From the NCBI GenBank assembly GCA_025618425.1, contig CM046850.1, positions 7,685,249 through 7,749,248 on the forward strand: a stretch of DNA of 64,000 nt, written 5' to 3'. How positions within the stretch are numbered: the first letter of the stretch is position 1; the number at the start of each line of letters is the position of its first letter. Shown here piece by piece: positions 36,101 to 44,491 of this stretch. Below the pieces are notes generated by a model. It was given only the letters and a program-made list of their open reading frames with translations. It searched no databases and had not been told where the DNA came from. This DNA is from Heliocidaris tuberculata. Lineage: Eukaryota; Echinodermata; Echinoidea; Camarodonta; Echinometridae. The position numbers were made by a program, and so were the translations under genes.

Positions 36101-38422
36101 GTTCCGGATGGCACTCATAGGCCCTTGCCTATGAGGGACTGTGTCCACTCATACTTATGCGAGGTTCTGTACCTTCATACCCTGAGCAATTGCCTCCCAT
36201 AGGCAAGTGTGTGATAACTTGCCCATATGTGTGTGCTGGAGGGGAGCAAGATCACCGACCAAAAACAGCCTGAAAATTTCACTTGATCAAGATGATAAAG
36301 ATCCTATCGAAGGATCTGGCATGAAATTAGATATTCTATCATTCTATAGAAGGAAGTATTTTCTCTAAATTTTGCCGATTATATTGGTGTTTTTACCTCT
36401 TCAACTTAGAGGTCGTGACAGGCCGAAATTGACACAGCCCCATATAGTGATGGTCCCGTGAGTGGACTGTGTTAAATATTCCCTGTTGCAACAGTCAAAA
36501 ACAGACAACAAAATTGCTCTTAGCAAGATCTAATTTTCTTAACTAGATTACCTGATTCAGGAACTCTTCAACTCTTACTGTGCCACAAAATTTGGGGATT
36601 CAGAATTGAAAAGTGAAATTTTAAATAATTATTTTCCTCTAATGTATGAATGATCTAGACTGGAAAGGCCTGCTGATACAAGGTTATCTTCAGATGGATC
36701 CGGGCTAACTGGGCACTAGGGTGAACTCGGCCTTGGCTAAAAATCGCAGCCGAGTGAGCCCAGAGGGTTGAATTGTTCGTAAATGCTTGTGTTGAATTCA
36801 CATTAAATACACATTTCAAAACACATAAATTCAAAATTATTTGATATCAATGTGTAAAATGATTAGCAAAGAACTAATTTTGAAAATTTTGAGAAGTAAA
36901 ATTATACAAAACATGAAATTTAACGCTAAAAAATGGTATGGGGCTTAGCGGGGACTTAAATTCTTCAAACATAGTCACCGCGCAGTGCCAAGTTCACCCT
37001 AGTGCCGAGTTAGCCCGACCCCCTTCAGATAAACTTGTTCATGTATAAGGCAACCTGTATACCCAGACGTTGTGTGTCCGGACAGGTTGGTTATCCGGAC
37101 AGGTCATTTTTAAGCAGTAAGTACATGTAAGTTAAATCGAACAACTTTCCATGCAAATTTTCCCAAATCTTTCACAGCATAGGTTGAAAATTATGTGAAT
37201 TGCAAATATTCACGCAGTTACCTGATGCATATTTTTCCGTAAAATTCGACGACAGCATTGACAGGTTTTTTTTGTAAGTGTCCAGACCACTTATACATGT
37301 ATAGTCAAGGACTGTATTTCCGAACAGATTGTATTACCGAACGTGTACAGTTAAGCGCCTAAAATGGGTTTTCATACGCGTGGGATTACGTGTATGAAAA
37401 CCACACTATTGTCAAGTTGTGTCTTTTTCCCATAGGTTTCACACGTTCGGAAATACAGTACCTTTTTCAAGGGACCAAAATGCCGCGTCGTTGGGAAGGG
37501 GTTCACTCGAAGGGTAAGGGAATATCCCCGGGGGGGGGGGGGGGGGGGCACTCACGTATATTGGTGGTACGGGGACGTGCCGCTTTGATGACCCCCTTTT
37601 TCAGACCCCGATTTCCGTTCTCTAGATACTCAGTTCCGCTCAGGAGCCGCTCAGCCCCGCTCTGAAGACCCCCGTTATGAAACATATCCGTTCGCATGCG
37701 GCCGGGAGCGTGGCGGTGGCAGTGGTCGCTCGACCTGTCTCGCGCCCTAGGCCCTTTCGTCGCGCGAGCCTTGAAAACTGCTCCAGCTAGCTAGCTACTA
37801 GCGCTACACGGCGCGGGCGCGGCCCCGGCGCGGCCCGTCCCGAGATCCTGCGATAGCGAAGGTGTACCGCCGATAAAGCGAGGTTAGTTTTGTAGTTCCC
37901 TAGACCCTGTTTTTCACTCTGCCCAATAGATCATAGTTCCCAAGACCCCGTATTTTACACCTTGAAGTCAGTTCCTTAGACCCCCTTTTCGGGGATTCGT
38001 GAGGCACACCCCCGCCAAAATATAATTCGAGTGCCCCCCCCCCCCCCCCGGGGGAATATCGTATTAAATCTACGTTGTCTTTTTAAAATTCCATCAACTT
38101 CTTTTTCTGTAGGACTTTGAGCATTCATTATGTAAGTTTGACAGATATTTGTTTGATATTTTATTTGCTATCGTTGATTTTTTGAAAAGTGTTAAGACAC
38201 TGGATCCACCACCATACAAGCTTTAATATCTGATTCTGAAGATGTGTCCGGACACACACCCCCCCCCCCCCCAGTATAAGAACAAGAAAATGAATTTATG
38301 GGACTGAACATAGGGAAATAAACTTACTTTTTCAGGAAATTCGGACGGATCATGTAAGTGTTTGGAGCTGCAGGCTCCTCCTCAGCCTGCTCTTTAGGTG
38401 CGTTTTCTTCCACCTCCGTCAT
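20941..38422 (-). CDS. DYNLT2B: Dynein light chain Tctex-type 2B, complete five-exon gene
   Basis: This gene encodes a 136-residue Tctex1-family dynein light chain. In vertebrates DYNLT2B (TCTEX1D2) is a subunit of cytoplasmic dynein-2, the retrograde intraflagellar transport motor. Coding exons are 38328-38422, 35236-35369, 33962-34031, 27362-27425 and 20941-20988. All donors are GT, all acceptors AG, and the phases agree throughout. The N-terminus (about residues 1-20) is acidic and unconserved. The Tctex1 fold begins at NTYMIRPNF and continues FRPAAVKAVIHTVLNEELAD, QVVIGEQRGEGVK, CFWDSDTDNYAQDIYM and SLFCVAAAFGVFYY. These blocks match the human protein closely in order and length (human about 142 aa). 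The start is the only ATG ahead of the conserved block. A candidate X-box lies upstream. Confidence 0.97.
21433..21639. mobile_element. MITE, TGTAAAACCAGAAAC ends
   Basis: TTGTAAAACCAGAAACGTTT at the left is mirrored by AAAGTTTCTGGTTTTACAG at the right. The body has repeated TTTCGCGAATT-like blocks, as in the 4191 and 27666 elements. Confidence 0.85.
21640..22373. other. DYNLT2B intron 4, plain
   Basis: AT-rich, with an A tract at 21690-21705 and scattered TACATGT. No feature recognised. Confidence 0.55.
22374..22695 (+). mobile_element. MITE family A, 3'-truncated
   Basis: Begins TTAACCCTTTCAAGACAATT and follows the family A body to about ATTAGAACCATG, then stops. The terminal TGAAAGGGTTAA is missing. 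Confidence 0.85.
22828..23096. mobile_element. Possible MITE, TTAACCCCT ends
   Basis: TTAACCCCTTATGTACCGTG at the left, GGCACTGTAGGGGTTAA at the right. The inverted ends are short and imperfect, and no further copy was seen in the window. Confidence 0.5.
23097..24397. other. DYNLT2B intron 4, no recognised feature
   Basis: AT-rich DNA without coding signals or recognised repeats. Confidence 0.55.
24398..24768 (-). mobile_element. MITE family B, inverted copy
   Basis: It opens GAGTTCTGGTCATGCGATTG and closes CCTTTCCCAGAACTC. The inner blocks GAAGAGCAATCCTTTTCAGG and CACATGCACCGCACACAG match 19273-19637 on the opposite strand. Confidence 0.85.
25232..25389. mobile_element. Palindromic MITE, GGGTGCCGTTGCATAAA ends
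   Basis: GGGTGCCGTTGCATAAAACT and TATTATAGTAACTTT on the left are mirrored by AAAGTTACTATAATA and TTTATGCAATGGCACCC on the right. TTGCTATTATAGTAAC occurs twice on the left. The two 60-100 aa frames here are palindrome artefacts. Confidence 0.88.
25446..26363 (-). mobile_element. MITE family A, inverted copy carrying another MITE
   Basis: The ends are TTAACCCTTTCAGGACA and TGTCTTGAAAGGGTTAA. Removing 25675-26170 (keeping one TTAA) restores the family A body across CCAATTTAAGGATTTTAAAG, as in the other copies read in reverse. Confidence 0.9.
25675..26170. mobile_element. TTAA-bounded MITE nested inside family A
   Basis: It is flanked on both sides by TTAA. Inverted ends: AGGGAAAGTTCACCCTGAAG and CTTCGGGGTGAACTTCCCCT. 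The second half mirrors the first loosely, including GCTGCTCGCATGTGACGTCA near 26020 against TGACGTCACATGCGAGCAGC near 25799. TTAA target sites are typical of piggyBac-type elements. Confidence 0.88.
26574..26968. mobile_element. TTAA-bounded MITE, AAAGGGGAAGTCCACCCTG ends
   Basis: Starts TTAAAAGGGGAAGTCCACCC and ends GGGTGGACTTTCCCTTGTAT with TAA. The two halves are a long imperfect palindrome around GATTGATTACAACTT-like sequence. It is related in its ends to 25675-26170. Confidence 0.8.
27362..27425 (-). CDS. DYNLT2B: DYNLT2B exon 4
   Basis: Acceptor TTTTGTTTGCAG, donor GTAAGT. After one base completing Lys it encodes MGCRCFWDSDTDNYAQDIYM and Ser. (S/A)RCFWD.DTDNY is the family signature. 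Confidence 0.97.
27666..27866. mobile_element. MITE, ACTGTATAAG ends, TTTCGCG-rich
   Basis: ACTGTATAAGTGGTTATTTT CGCG at the left, CGCG...AAACAGCTTATACAGT at the right. It is a relative of 4191-4471. It sits against the 3' end of an inverted SINE. Confidence 0.85.
27867..28202 (-). mobile_element. tRNA-derived SINE, near full length
   Basis: Read on the minus strand it begins GTAGAGGTGTCGTAGTCGAG, which supplies a pol III A box, and has GGTTCGAACCC as a B box about 40 bases on. The common SINE body follows (AGCACTTATGCCCTTGAGCA, CCACCCAGGTGTTAAATGGG, AATGAATCCAGTGACCGGG). The head looks like a tRNA gene, but the body shows it is a SINE. Confidence 0.9.
28203..28915. other. DYNLT2B intron 3, no recognised feature
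   Basis: AT-rich. A short inverted pair TTGCACGATTGTGCAA / TTGCACAATTGTGCAA lies at about 28497-28542. Confidence 0.5.
28916..29075. repeat. Poly-G run and (GA)n tract
   Basis: 12-13 G at 28919-28931, then CAAGGGGGTACATAGCCCCC and GA repeats to 29075. The layout recalls the poly-G elements at 7952 and 47212, but no termini were found. Confidence 0.65.
29076..30260. other. DYNLT2B intron 3, no recognised feature
   Basis: AT-rich DNA with many TACATGTA octamers. Nothing coding seen. Confidence 0.5.
30261..30560. repeat. GA/GAGG low-complexity tract
   Basis: Imperfect (GA)n, GGGAGA and GTGTGT runs. The long frames on both strands (Ser/Leu-rich minus, Glu/Arg-rich plus) derive from it. Confidence 0.9.
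30675..30754. repeat. 40-bp tandem duplication
   Basis: TCATTAAGTTCTTTCAAAAC with AAAATATATTT occurs twice at a 40-bp spacing (30675 and 30715). Confidence 0.85.
31100..31870. repeat. Inverted pair of coding-like segments
   Basis: AAGGAGCTTCGAGAGCTGGA near 31116 and TTCGATGCCGCCAA near 31169 recur inverted near 31837 and 31737. In the right arm, read on the minus strand, one frame gives SKELRKLEFQLATNYLKQPL and LSKDAQKNLQVRCSL before a stop. In the left arm, plus strand, the equivalent frame gives STKELRELES, then TMFDAAKEKYVRHVLNWIFL. Both look like decayed copies of one coding sequence, probably from a transposon of unknown type. Confidence 0.5.
31871..32640. other. DYNLT2B intron 3, no recognised feature
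   Basis: AT-rich intronic DNA, nothing recognised. Confidence 0.5.
32641..32940 (+). repeat. 140-bp tandem duplication with a SINE-like head
   Basis: GCCACTCTCTACCCAGGAGT at 32697 recurs at 32837 with TAGTAATTACATGTAGGTAC. The preceding GGTTGTGGATTTGATCCC resembles a pol III B box, and CTCTACCCAGG resembles the SINE body, so this may be a rearranged SINE. Confidence 0.6.
33207..33560. repeat. Long (TTC)n / (TCC)n array
   Basis: TCC-dominated to about 33323, then nearly pure TTC to 33555, about 230 bp of pure TTC. The 149-169 aa Leu, Phe or Ser frames are repeat artefacts. It lies in DYNLT2B intron 3 and reads GAA on the transcribed sense strand. Confidence 0.95.
33675..33810. mobile_element. 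Palindromic MITE, TCCTGTTTCATAAAACTTG ends
   Basis: GGCTCCTGTTTCATAAAACT TGTTATCAATAA at the left is mirrored by TTATTGATAACA AGTTTTATGAAACAGGGCCC at the right. It lies about 150 bp from DYNLT2B exon 3. Confidence 0.9.
33962..34031 (-). CDS. DYNLT2B: DYNLT2B exon 3
   Basis: Acceptor CTGTCTTTGCAG, donor GTAAGT. It encodes ELELDRYKFIIQVVIGEQRG and EGV, the first beta strands of the Tctex1 domain. VQVVIGEQRGEGV is nearly invariant in the family. Confidence 0.97.
34147..34450. mobile_element. MITE, CCAGTTCACAGT ends
   Basis: CCAGTTCACAGT at 34147 and its inverse ACTGTGAACTGG (with one inserted base) at the right end. Inner pairs such as GACAAAATA and TATTTCAAAATG give weak extension. Confidence 0.6.
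34451..35235. other. DYNLT2B intron 2
   Basis: Contains a (GA)n/G run at 34950-34990 and a 34-bp-scale inverted pair ATTTATGTTAATGATAACAT / ATGTTATCATTAACATAAAC (35099-35172). No exon seen. Confidence 0.55.
35236..35369 (-). CDS. DYNLT2B: DYNLT2B exon 2
   Basis: Acceptor CACCCTTCAG, donor GTAAAA. It encodes FRPAAVKAVIHTVLNEELAD and KQYSAEETTGWCKHISEQIK plus ERLK, the helical part of the Tctex1 domain. It enters with one base and leaves with one base, matching its neighbours. Confidence 0.97.
35370..36710. other. DYNLT2B intron 1, 3' part
   Basis: A G-rich run at 35468-35500. 35990-36130 holds CATGAGTGGCCACAGCCC and CATAGGCCCTTGCCTATG inverted fragments. No coding sequence recognised, including the frames at 35874-36148. 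Confidence 0.5.
36711..37017. mobile_element. MITE with ~30-bp inverted ends
   Basis: CGGGCTAACTGGGCACTAGG GTGAACTCGGC at the left is mirrored by GTGCCAAGTTCACCCTAG TGCCGAGTTAGCCCG at the right. It is 307 bp with an AT-rich middle. The only copy seen here. Confidence 0.88.
37315..38217 (+). repeat. Second copy of the 7437-7806 repeat, interrupted
   Basis: It matches the first copy on both sides of the insertion 37526-38051. The 5' part is a near-palindrome with ACTGTATTTCCGAAC at the left and GTTCGGAAATACAGTACC at 37444-37461. Confidence 0.9.
37526..38051. mobile_element. 526-bp insertion with poly-G/poly-C inverted ends
   Basis: The element runs from CCCCGGGG...GGCACTC to GAGTGCC...CCCCGG. 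The G and C runs form the terminal inverted repeats, with CACTC inside each. GGGAATAT stands on both sides (37518-37525 and 38052-38059), an 8-bp target duplication. The interior is GC-rich, repeats 'AGACCCC' motifs and has no ORF of note. Confidence 0.9.
38328..38422 (-). CDS. DYNLT2B: DYNLT2B exon 1 with start codon
   Basis: It reads MTEVEENAPKEQAEEEPAAP then NTYMIRPNFLK and two bases before a GTAAGT donor. The Glu/Ala/Pro-rich leader is variable in the family. NTY.(I/L)RP.F is conserved. Confidence 0.95.
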
Positions 38423-39087
38423 GTTGATCAAATAATCACAGATTCTACCGAAACAAGGGAAGTAATTTTACGCCAGAACTTGTATTATGAGTACTGGTAT
38501 TAAACTTATCAAGACGAGATCGCGTAACCCATGTCAACAATGATACCTAACGACGAGTTTCTCCCCTTCAAATTCCGCAATTTTGCCTTTTAGTAATAAA
38601 AAAGAATATATTCAAATGAATCTATAAACAGTGCCGAGTTCACATACGAATAATGAAAACACTGGATCTATCCAGAAAATATACAAGGACTATGTAAAAT
38701 TACAGTCACAGGCCACCCTTTTAGACTTTTTCAGATGTCCGAATTTAGGATACATTTACTGTTTCTGACAACAGATGGCGGTAGAACAGAAAGTAGCTCG
38801 AGCCAAAAATTTCCCACGGTATGTTTAGGAATTAATTACCGATACCGATATATAAACGGAGGAATTATAAAGGCTTGCTACATCTGGAATTAAATATTTC
38901 TGCTATGGAAAGGTTGTCACAATATACAGACTATTTTGTAGTTGCCAGGAGAGTTTAAAGATGCCGTCGAGGTAATTTGTTGGATTATACATTGGTACGA
39001 TCTGTGTTTTTAAGACCAGCTTGACTTGGGCATTAGCGGCCAGTTACGCCGGCTTCTGCAGCTGCAGGTGGTTTTTTGGAAGCAGAG
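38423..39087. promoter_or_regulatory. Shared promoter interval between divergent genes
   Basis: About 665 bp separate the DYNLT2B ATG (minus strand) from the ATG at 39088 (plus strand). It is largely repeat-free. It contains an X-box-like site near DYNLT2B and ACAGATGGCGG near 38770, similar to the YY1 core. No TATA box is well placed. Confidence 0.6.
38524..38538. promoter_or_regulatory. Candidate RFX X-box
   Basis: GTAACC CAT GTCAAC fits GTNRCC-N(0-3)-RGYAAC with one mismatch in the second half-site. It lies 102 bp upstream of the DYNLT2B ATG, the spacing usual for X-boxes of ciliary genes. Confidence 0.45.
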
Positions 39088-39127
39088 ATGTCTTCTTCCA
39101 CAGCCAGCTCTGATACCGAGGGATGCG
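39088..39127 (+). CDS. First coding exon of an unidentified divergent gene
   Basis: ATG opens MSSSTASSDTEGC and one further base, then a strong donor GTAAGT. The Ser/Thr-rich peptide is too short to identify. Its position, head to head with DYNLT2B, repeat-free upstream DNA and a consensus donor support a real first exon. Another ATG at about 38961 (MPSR, then GTAATT) could be an alternative. No second exon was convincingly found before 64000. Confidence 0.45.
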
Positions 39128-39540
39128 GTAAGTTTCCACTGAAGTCTCAACTCTGGATCTGGAGTGAGATGAGCAAAGGCTGTCTTAAGGGATGTCTCAG
39201 AAATTTATTGCATAATTGTATTCATAATCATATTATCATTTAGACATTAGTCTATTTCTTTCTTTTTCTTTTCTTTTTTTTTTTTTTTTTTTTTTTTTTG
39301 CATCTCATGTTACTGTTAGGATATCTGTATTGATAAATGATTGACATTCTTGCTTGGGCTTGATCATGTCACTTTTCATGATTTTTGAAAATGTGATGGT
39401 CATATTTCTGTTAAAGATGACCTCTTGCATAAATGCCTACATATAGAATGGTCTACTGATCTTACTGATGTACTGATGAACCCTTATCTGCAACAATTTG
39501 AATTACAGGAATCTCCAAAATAGTGGAGGGATCAACGAAG
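39128..39540. other. Start of putative first intron
   Basis: Unique DNA with a T run at 39272-39299. Nothing else recognised. Confidence 0.5.
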
Positions 39541-40010
39541 AGAGAGAGAGAGATGCCATCAGACTAGTAGTAGTGATGATGGTGATGGCAATGATGGTGA
39601 TGATGGCAATGTGAAGATGGCAATGACGATTGTGATGATGAGGAAATGCACGAGGATGATGGTGATGATAGTGATGGTGATGATGATTGATGAGGAGGAG
39701 AAGAAGGAGGAGGATTATGGTGTTGGAAGTGATAAGGAGGATGATAGTGATGATGAGGATGATGAGATGATGGTGGTAAAGATTATTATGAAGATGATGT
39801 TGATAGTGATGATGTTGATAGTGATGATGATGGCGATGGTGATGGAGATGATGATGATGATGATGATGGAGACGATGAAGATGAAGATTATGAGAATGAT
39901 GATGATGGTAATGGTTAGATGATGAGGATGAGATGTCGATGGTAGTGGTGATGAAGAAGAGGATGATGGTGATGAAGAGGATGAAGATGGTGTCTAACAA
40001 AATGGATACT
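39541..40010. repeat. (GAT)n / GGTGAT tract
   Basis: About 450 bp of imperfect GATGATGGTGATG units. The His-rich minus frame (39503-40021) and Met/Asp-rich plus frame come from it. Confidence 0.92.
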
Positions 40011-40146
40011 GTTGATAGCAAAGATTGTAATGTACACTGTACATCTAGGCCAAATGGTGGTCATGATGGATCCATGTTATTGCTGGTGATGTGGTGGTGG
40101 TGTACATGTACATGATGAGGGACTAATGATGTTTGAAGAGAAGGTT

Positions 40147-40505
40147 GAGTTCTGGGAAAGTGAGTTTTCTCATTCCTTTAAGCTTCATGTCAGTTTGGAA
40201 GAACATACATGTATATGTCCCATGAAAAGGTCCCATGAAAAGGATTGCTCCTCAAATGCCTCAAATTCGAAATCATGACAAGAAATAGCTGAAGTGTTCG
40301 GGCCGAACATCCATGCCACATGTGTGTGCAGTCCCACATCAATTTCTGTCTGCAGTGCATGTGCTTTTCAGCAAGATTGTGTCAATTTCTCATCATGATG
40401 ATGATTTCAAAACCTCACAGAATACACCAATTCCTACATGTATGTAGACGGGATCACCCTTTCCCAATTGCTTGGGGACATTTTTTTTCACAATGAACTC
40501 AACTT
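40147..40505 (+). mobile_element. MITE family B, third copy
   Basis: GAGTTCTGGGAAAG, GAAAAGGATTGCTCCTCAAA, GCCACATGTGTGTGCAGTCC and GCTTTTCAGCAAGATTG follow the order in 19273-19637. The right end is degraded to CACAATGAACTC. Confidence 0.82.
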
Positions 40506-41574
40506 CATTTTTAACATTGGCATTGATGGTAGTGATGATGATGATGGTAATGTGATAAAAGTAATAATCTGAAAGAAAAATTTTGTTCAAAATATTATGG
40601 CAATGTTCAGAGCTCTGTATATTTTAAAGGCTCATTATAAATGCATCTATACAATTATTAATGCTTTGAAATTTGAGAAGCATGGAGTATACATACATGT
40701 ACATGTATACAGGAGAACAAGTGATAGAGAAAGTGTGCAGTCATTGCATTTGCAGATGGACAGGAACTATATACACAGTAGGCTAATTAATATACATGTA
40801 ACTTAAAGTCCTATGAGTTTCATTTGTATCTTCCTCAGCAGGGCTGTTTGTACGTATGTAGGACACACACATTCGAATGTGACTCGCGTGTAATTTAAGT
40901 GAATTAAGTCCGTACAGTTTTTATAAGGCCCCCCCCCCCAAGAAATTTTAGTCAGATTTTTTTTATACATGTAGTTTTGTAAATTTCAGAGGAGTACTAA
41001 TAATTCTAAGCTGCAATTAATTTTTTTTCTTGTTCAGTAGAATATCAAATAAATGAGAAATTATAAATAATTTACATTCATGGCCCAAGATGTAAATTCT
41101 CTCATATGGTGGCAATGTGTTATCGTAAGCTTGCCTCTAAAGTACAATGTACATGTACCTTCTTGACTGTGTGTGCACAGATTTGTACAAACCACTGTGA
41201 GGTTGCTGAGTGTTTTTAGATATTTATTATAAACTTTGTCCATATCATGGGAGGAAGTTATGGAACAATCCTGTAGGCACATGTCTTTTGAAAGAAGGGG
41301 AAAATTTTGAGGACATATTCAGCAAATTTAATTCCAATTTCCTTTCCACTACCAGAACTAAAGATTGTTCTCATCTGATGAAACGATCATATGATGTTGA
41401 AAGTAGTGCATGCACAATCATGTACTCTAGATTTGTAATGATAGTGATGATAAATCGACAGTATTGATGTCGCATGTGTTTAATAATGGTCCTCAATATA
41501 ATAACCTTGCTTCCCAAGACCTTTTGGCTGATTTTTCAGCATGTGTTTTAAAAAGTTTTATAGCACCTTCACCT
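40506..41574. other. AT-rich, no recognised feature
   Basis: Many TACATGTA octamers. The open frames here show no protein features. Confidence 0.5.
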
Positions 41575-41990
41575 TTAACCCTTTCTAGACAATTGACCAC
41601 ATTTTGTGGTTTGGCTCAGTAACTTTTGATTCAGAGCTCTAAAAAATATACCAGATACATGAGTAGAAAGAGCAAAAATTTCTGCACACACTATGTCCAT
41701 TTTTGTTAAATGACCATACTGCAATTGATCCCAGGAATTTTAAAAGGGAGAATAAGTTTTAAAATCCTTAAATTGGCAACACATTGAGAGGTTCAAAATC
41801 ATGGTTTTTTATCGAAATTGGCAACTTTTTCAACTTTTCGACAATTCTTTTAACCATGTATATTGTTTTCAAAGACATTACCACTTATTACAATCTTGTA
41901 GCACTAAAAGAAAAAAATTATTGTTGCCAATTTGAAGAACAAAATGTGATCAATTTATCCCTTAAATAATTCCTGTCCTGAAAGGGTTAA
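41575..41990 (+). mobile_element. MITE family A, full length
   Basis: TTAACCCTTTCTAGACA at the left and TGTCCTGAAAGGGTTAA at the right, 416 bp, the same length as the copy at 11847-12262. Confidence 0.92.
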
Positions 41991-42030
41991 ACTAGAGTGT
42001 TCCAGTTTGTATACATGTAGGTTTCAATAA

Positions 42031-42540
42031 CTACATTCATACGGAACTCGTATCGAAACTTTAAGTAAGCGAAACTTTAAGTTAACAAAACAACGAATCA
42101 CTAACCACAACGAGGGTTCACTTGGGCCCGAAACAAGATGCTCGTTGTTCTGAACTACAAGCCAAGTGATCGTCGTTGTTAACATCGGAAGTAGATACCG
42201 ATTGTGTGTACAGTACACATACATGTACAGTTCATAATGTGTGCGAAAAGTATGACCCGAAAGTTTAACATGAACAGAGAGGTCATCATTAACTACATGT
42301 ACAAGCTTGTGAACTTTAAAGTTTATTCTGTTCACATGGTCTGAAACTGCGACAGAGGACCACCCACTGCTCATGGTTTCGGCGTTAACCACAAGCTCGC
42401 TTGTGGTTCTAGAACTACAAGTAAACCTAAAGTTTGAAACTACAAGTCCGTTCATACGGTCTAAGACTACAAGATAACTACAAGGTAACTGAAAGTTTTG
42501 AAACTACAAGCGAAACTTAAAGTTTAGCTCCCATTGTGTG
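42031..42540 (-). mobile_element. Inverted-repeat element rich in GTAGTTTC
   Basis: CATACGGAACTCGTATCGAA ACTTTAAGT at the left. The right side ends with GAAACTACAAGCGAAACTT. Blocks such as TTCATACGG, CCACAAGC and AACTTTAAGTT recur inverted inside. It matches 46301-46812 in reverse orientation. The 143-aa minus frame is a by-product. Confidence 0.8.
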
Positions 42541-44037
42541 AACCTGACTAGTATCTCTAGCCCTGAAGGAAAGTAAATTATTTATGATTTTGTAGCGAAT
42601 CCTTGACTGAAATTTACAATTCCGCCTGTGGCATTGGAAGGAAGGGTTGATGTTATTCAGCACAATAATCACCTCCGTCAGCTGTAGTAGGAATACAGTG
42701 AAGAAAAGATAGAAGGAAGAAAAAAAAAACTGCAATAATCGTTGGTCTGGTACAGTTGTTCCATTTCCTGATGTAAGGATTTAGAAATCACTTTATTTGC
42801 ATGACAAAATGTTCTGTTGTAGGTGCCTTGAAAAGGAGGTTAGAATGCTTGATGAAAGACCATTGATTATTTCTTTTTCTTCTCAAGTTCTATTATTCTG
42901 TTCTGTGGGGAGGTGTGTCTATATAATACATACAATGTGTGTTAGGAAGGGTTCCTTCTTTCTTTTCAGCCCTCAAGAGACTATTGAGTAAAATCAAAAT
43001 AGTGTTTTTATAAATCATTATAATCAATACAGATACACTCATACATACTAAATTCAGTCGGTCAGACAGTATTTTTCTTTCAGCTTTCCGTATACATATT
43101 ATACAAAGAAAAGTTGAAGCAACTGCTGCTTCTTTCCTGTCATAACATTTTTAAAAGAAATTAATTTGATGGAGATGCAAAGTTTGATTGAGGTCATGGT
43201 AGGAAACTCTTAAAATCCGTCTCTGAACATGTTCATGAGAATACTCTTCAATTCATACTCTCTCTCAGTCATGCATAATTATTAGGAAAATGATACTACA
43301 TTGTAACAATTGAGGGATGATGGGGGCAAGGGGGGGGGGGGTGGTTAGGTGTGAAGTCTGAAGAACCTGTTGCCTACTCATAGCCTGTGTTGCTGCTGCA
43401 CTAATCTAAAGGGATAGTCTGCCCGACTATTATTTAGACCAAGCTCAGGATACATTTAAAAAAAAAAAAAAGCCAAAACTACCCCCCCCCCCCCAAAAAA
43501 AAAAAAAAAAAAATTGTGTTTGAAGTTAAGATTTCAAAATACGTCTTACAGTATGATTACAATTCTCTCTAACTGGGAGGGCAAAGTCATAAAAATGGGT
43601 CATTTTCCAGAACATGTAGGTGGTAATTCTTCCAGCGACACACACCCTACACTTCACCTCTGACCCAAATGTAGAATACTTGCAGACAGATGTTCTTTAC
43701 AGTTGGCGTGTATTGTACACTATATATGAGCATACCGGTACATGTTGTATAGAAATACATGCATAAATTCATTTGCTTTTTAAAATGACACAATGTCCAT
43801 GGTCCTATAACCTTAAAAAAAGAAAAACCTAAAACAGAATTGACAGAACCCTTCACTATTCTAACCAATTCAACAACAAGAACAACGACACCAACCATCA
43901 ATTTCCAAACTTTAAAACTATCTAAGATTAAGGATAGTTTGAAAATGCCCACCACAGTATTTGAATCTAGAAAATATTATTGGATTGTACTTGTAATGTC
44001 ATCACAGTCTGATATTTAACTGTGCACCTGTATTTCA
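42541..44037. other. No gene recognised
   Basis: Holds a G run (43330), an A/C/A homopolymer cluster (43458-43513) and otherwise plain AT-rich DNA. Confidence 0.5.
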
Positions 44038-44292
44038 GGGGTCCACTCGCTCTTCATACGGACCGCTATTCATAGAAAACTGCTATTCATTAACACGTGT
44101 TATGAATAGTGGACCTTATGAATAGTTATGAATAGTGGTCCTTATGAATAGCGAGGTAATTTGTCTATATGGTTTGCTCGCTATGTAGAAGGACCGCTAT
44201 TCATTTAGTCACACGTTACATGTATGGATAGCGGGCCTTATGAATACATGTAAGTGGTCCTTATGAATAGCGGTCCTTATGACTAGCAAGGT
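44038..44292. mobile_element. Palindromic CATAAGGACC element
   Basis: It has at least nine copies of GGTCCTTATGAATAG or its inverse. It closes GCGGTCCTTATGACTAGC, the mirror of the opening of 9384-9490 (GCTAGTCATAAGGACCGC). Confidence 0.8.
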
Positions 44293-44491
44293 TGCCCCAT
44301 ATTTCAGAGGTTATTGCTCTCAGGGGCATCCTACAGAATGTACATGTAGCTTACATGTACCATTTCAACGACAGGTGTTGTACAATAAATACATTGTAGA
44401 TGTATGTAACCAGGGAGCTCTCTCTGGTATAGGCCTACCAAATACATGTACATGTATGTACATGTGCTGCATGTGCATGCACAGTGTAACG

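Noticed and set aside
39503..40021. His-rich 172-codon minus frame and Met/Asp-rich plus frame
   Set aside because: Products of the GATG repeat tract.
42024..42455. 143-codon minus frame
   Set aside because: It lies wholly within an inverted-repeat element whose second copy (46301-46812) does not keep the frame.
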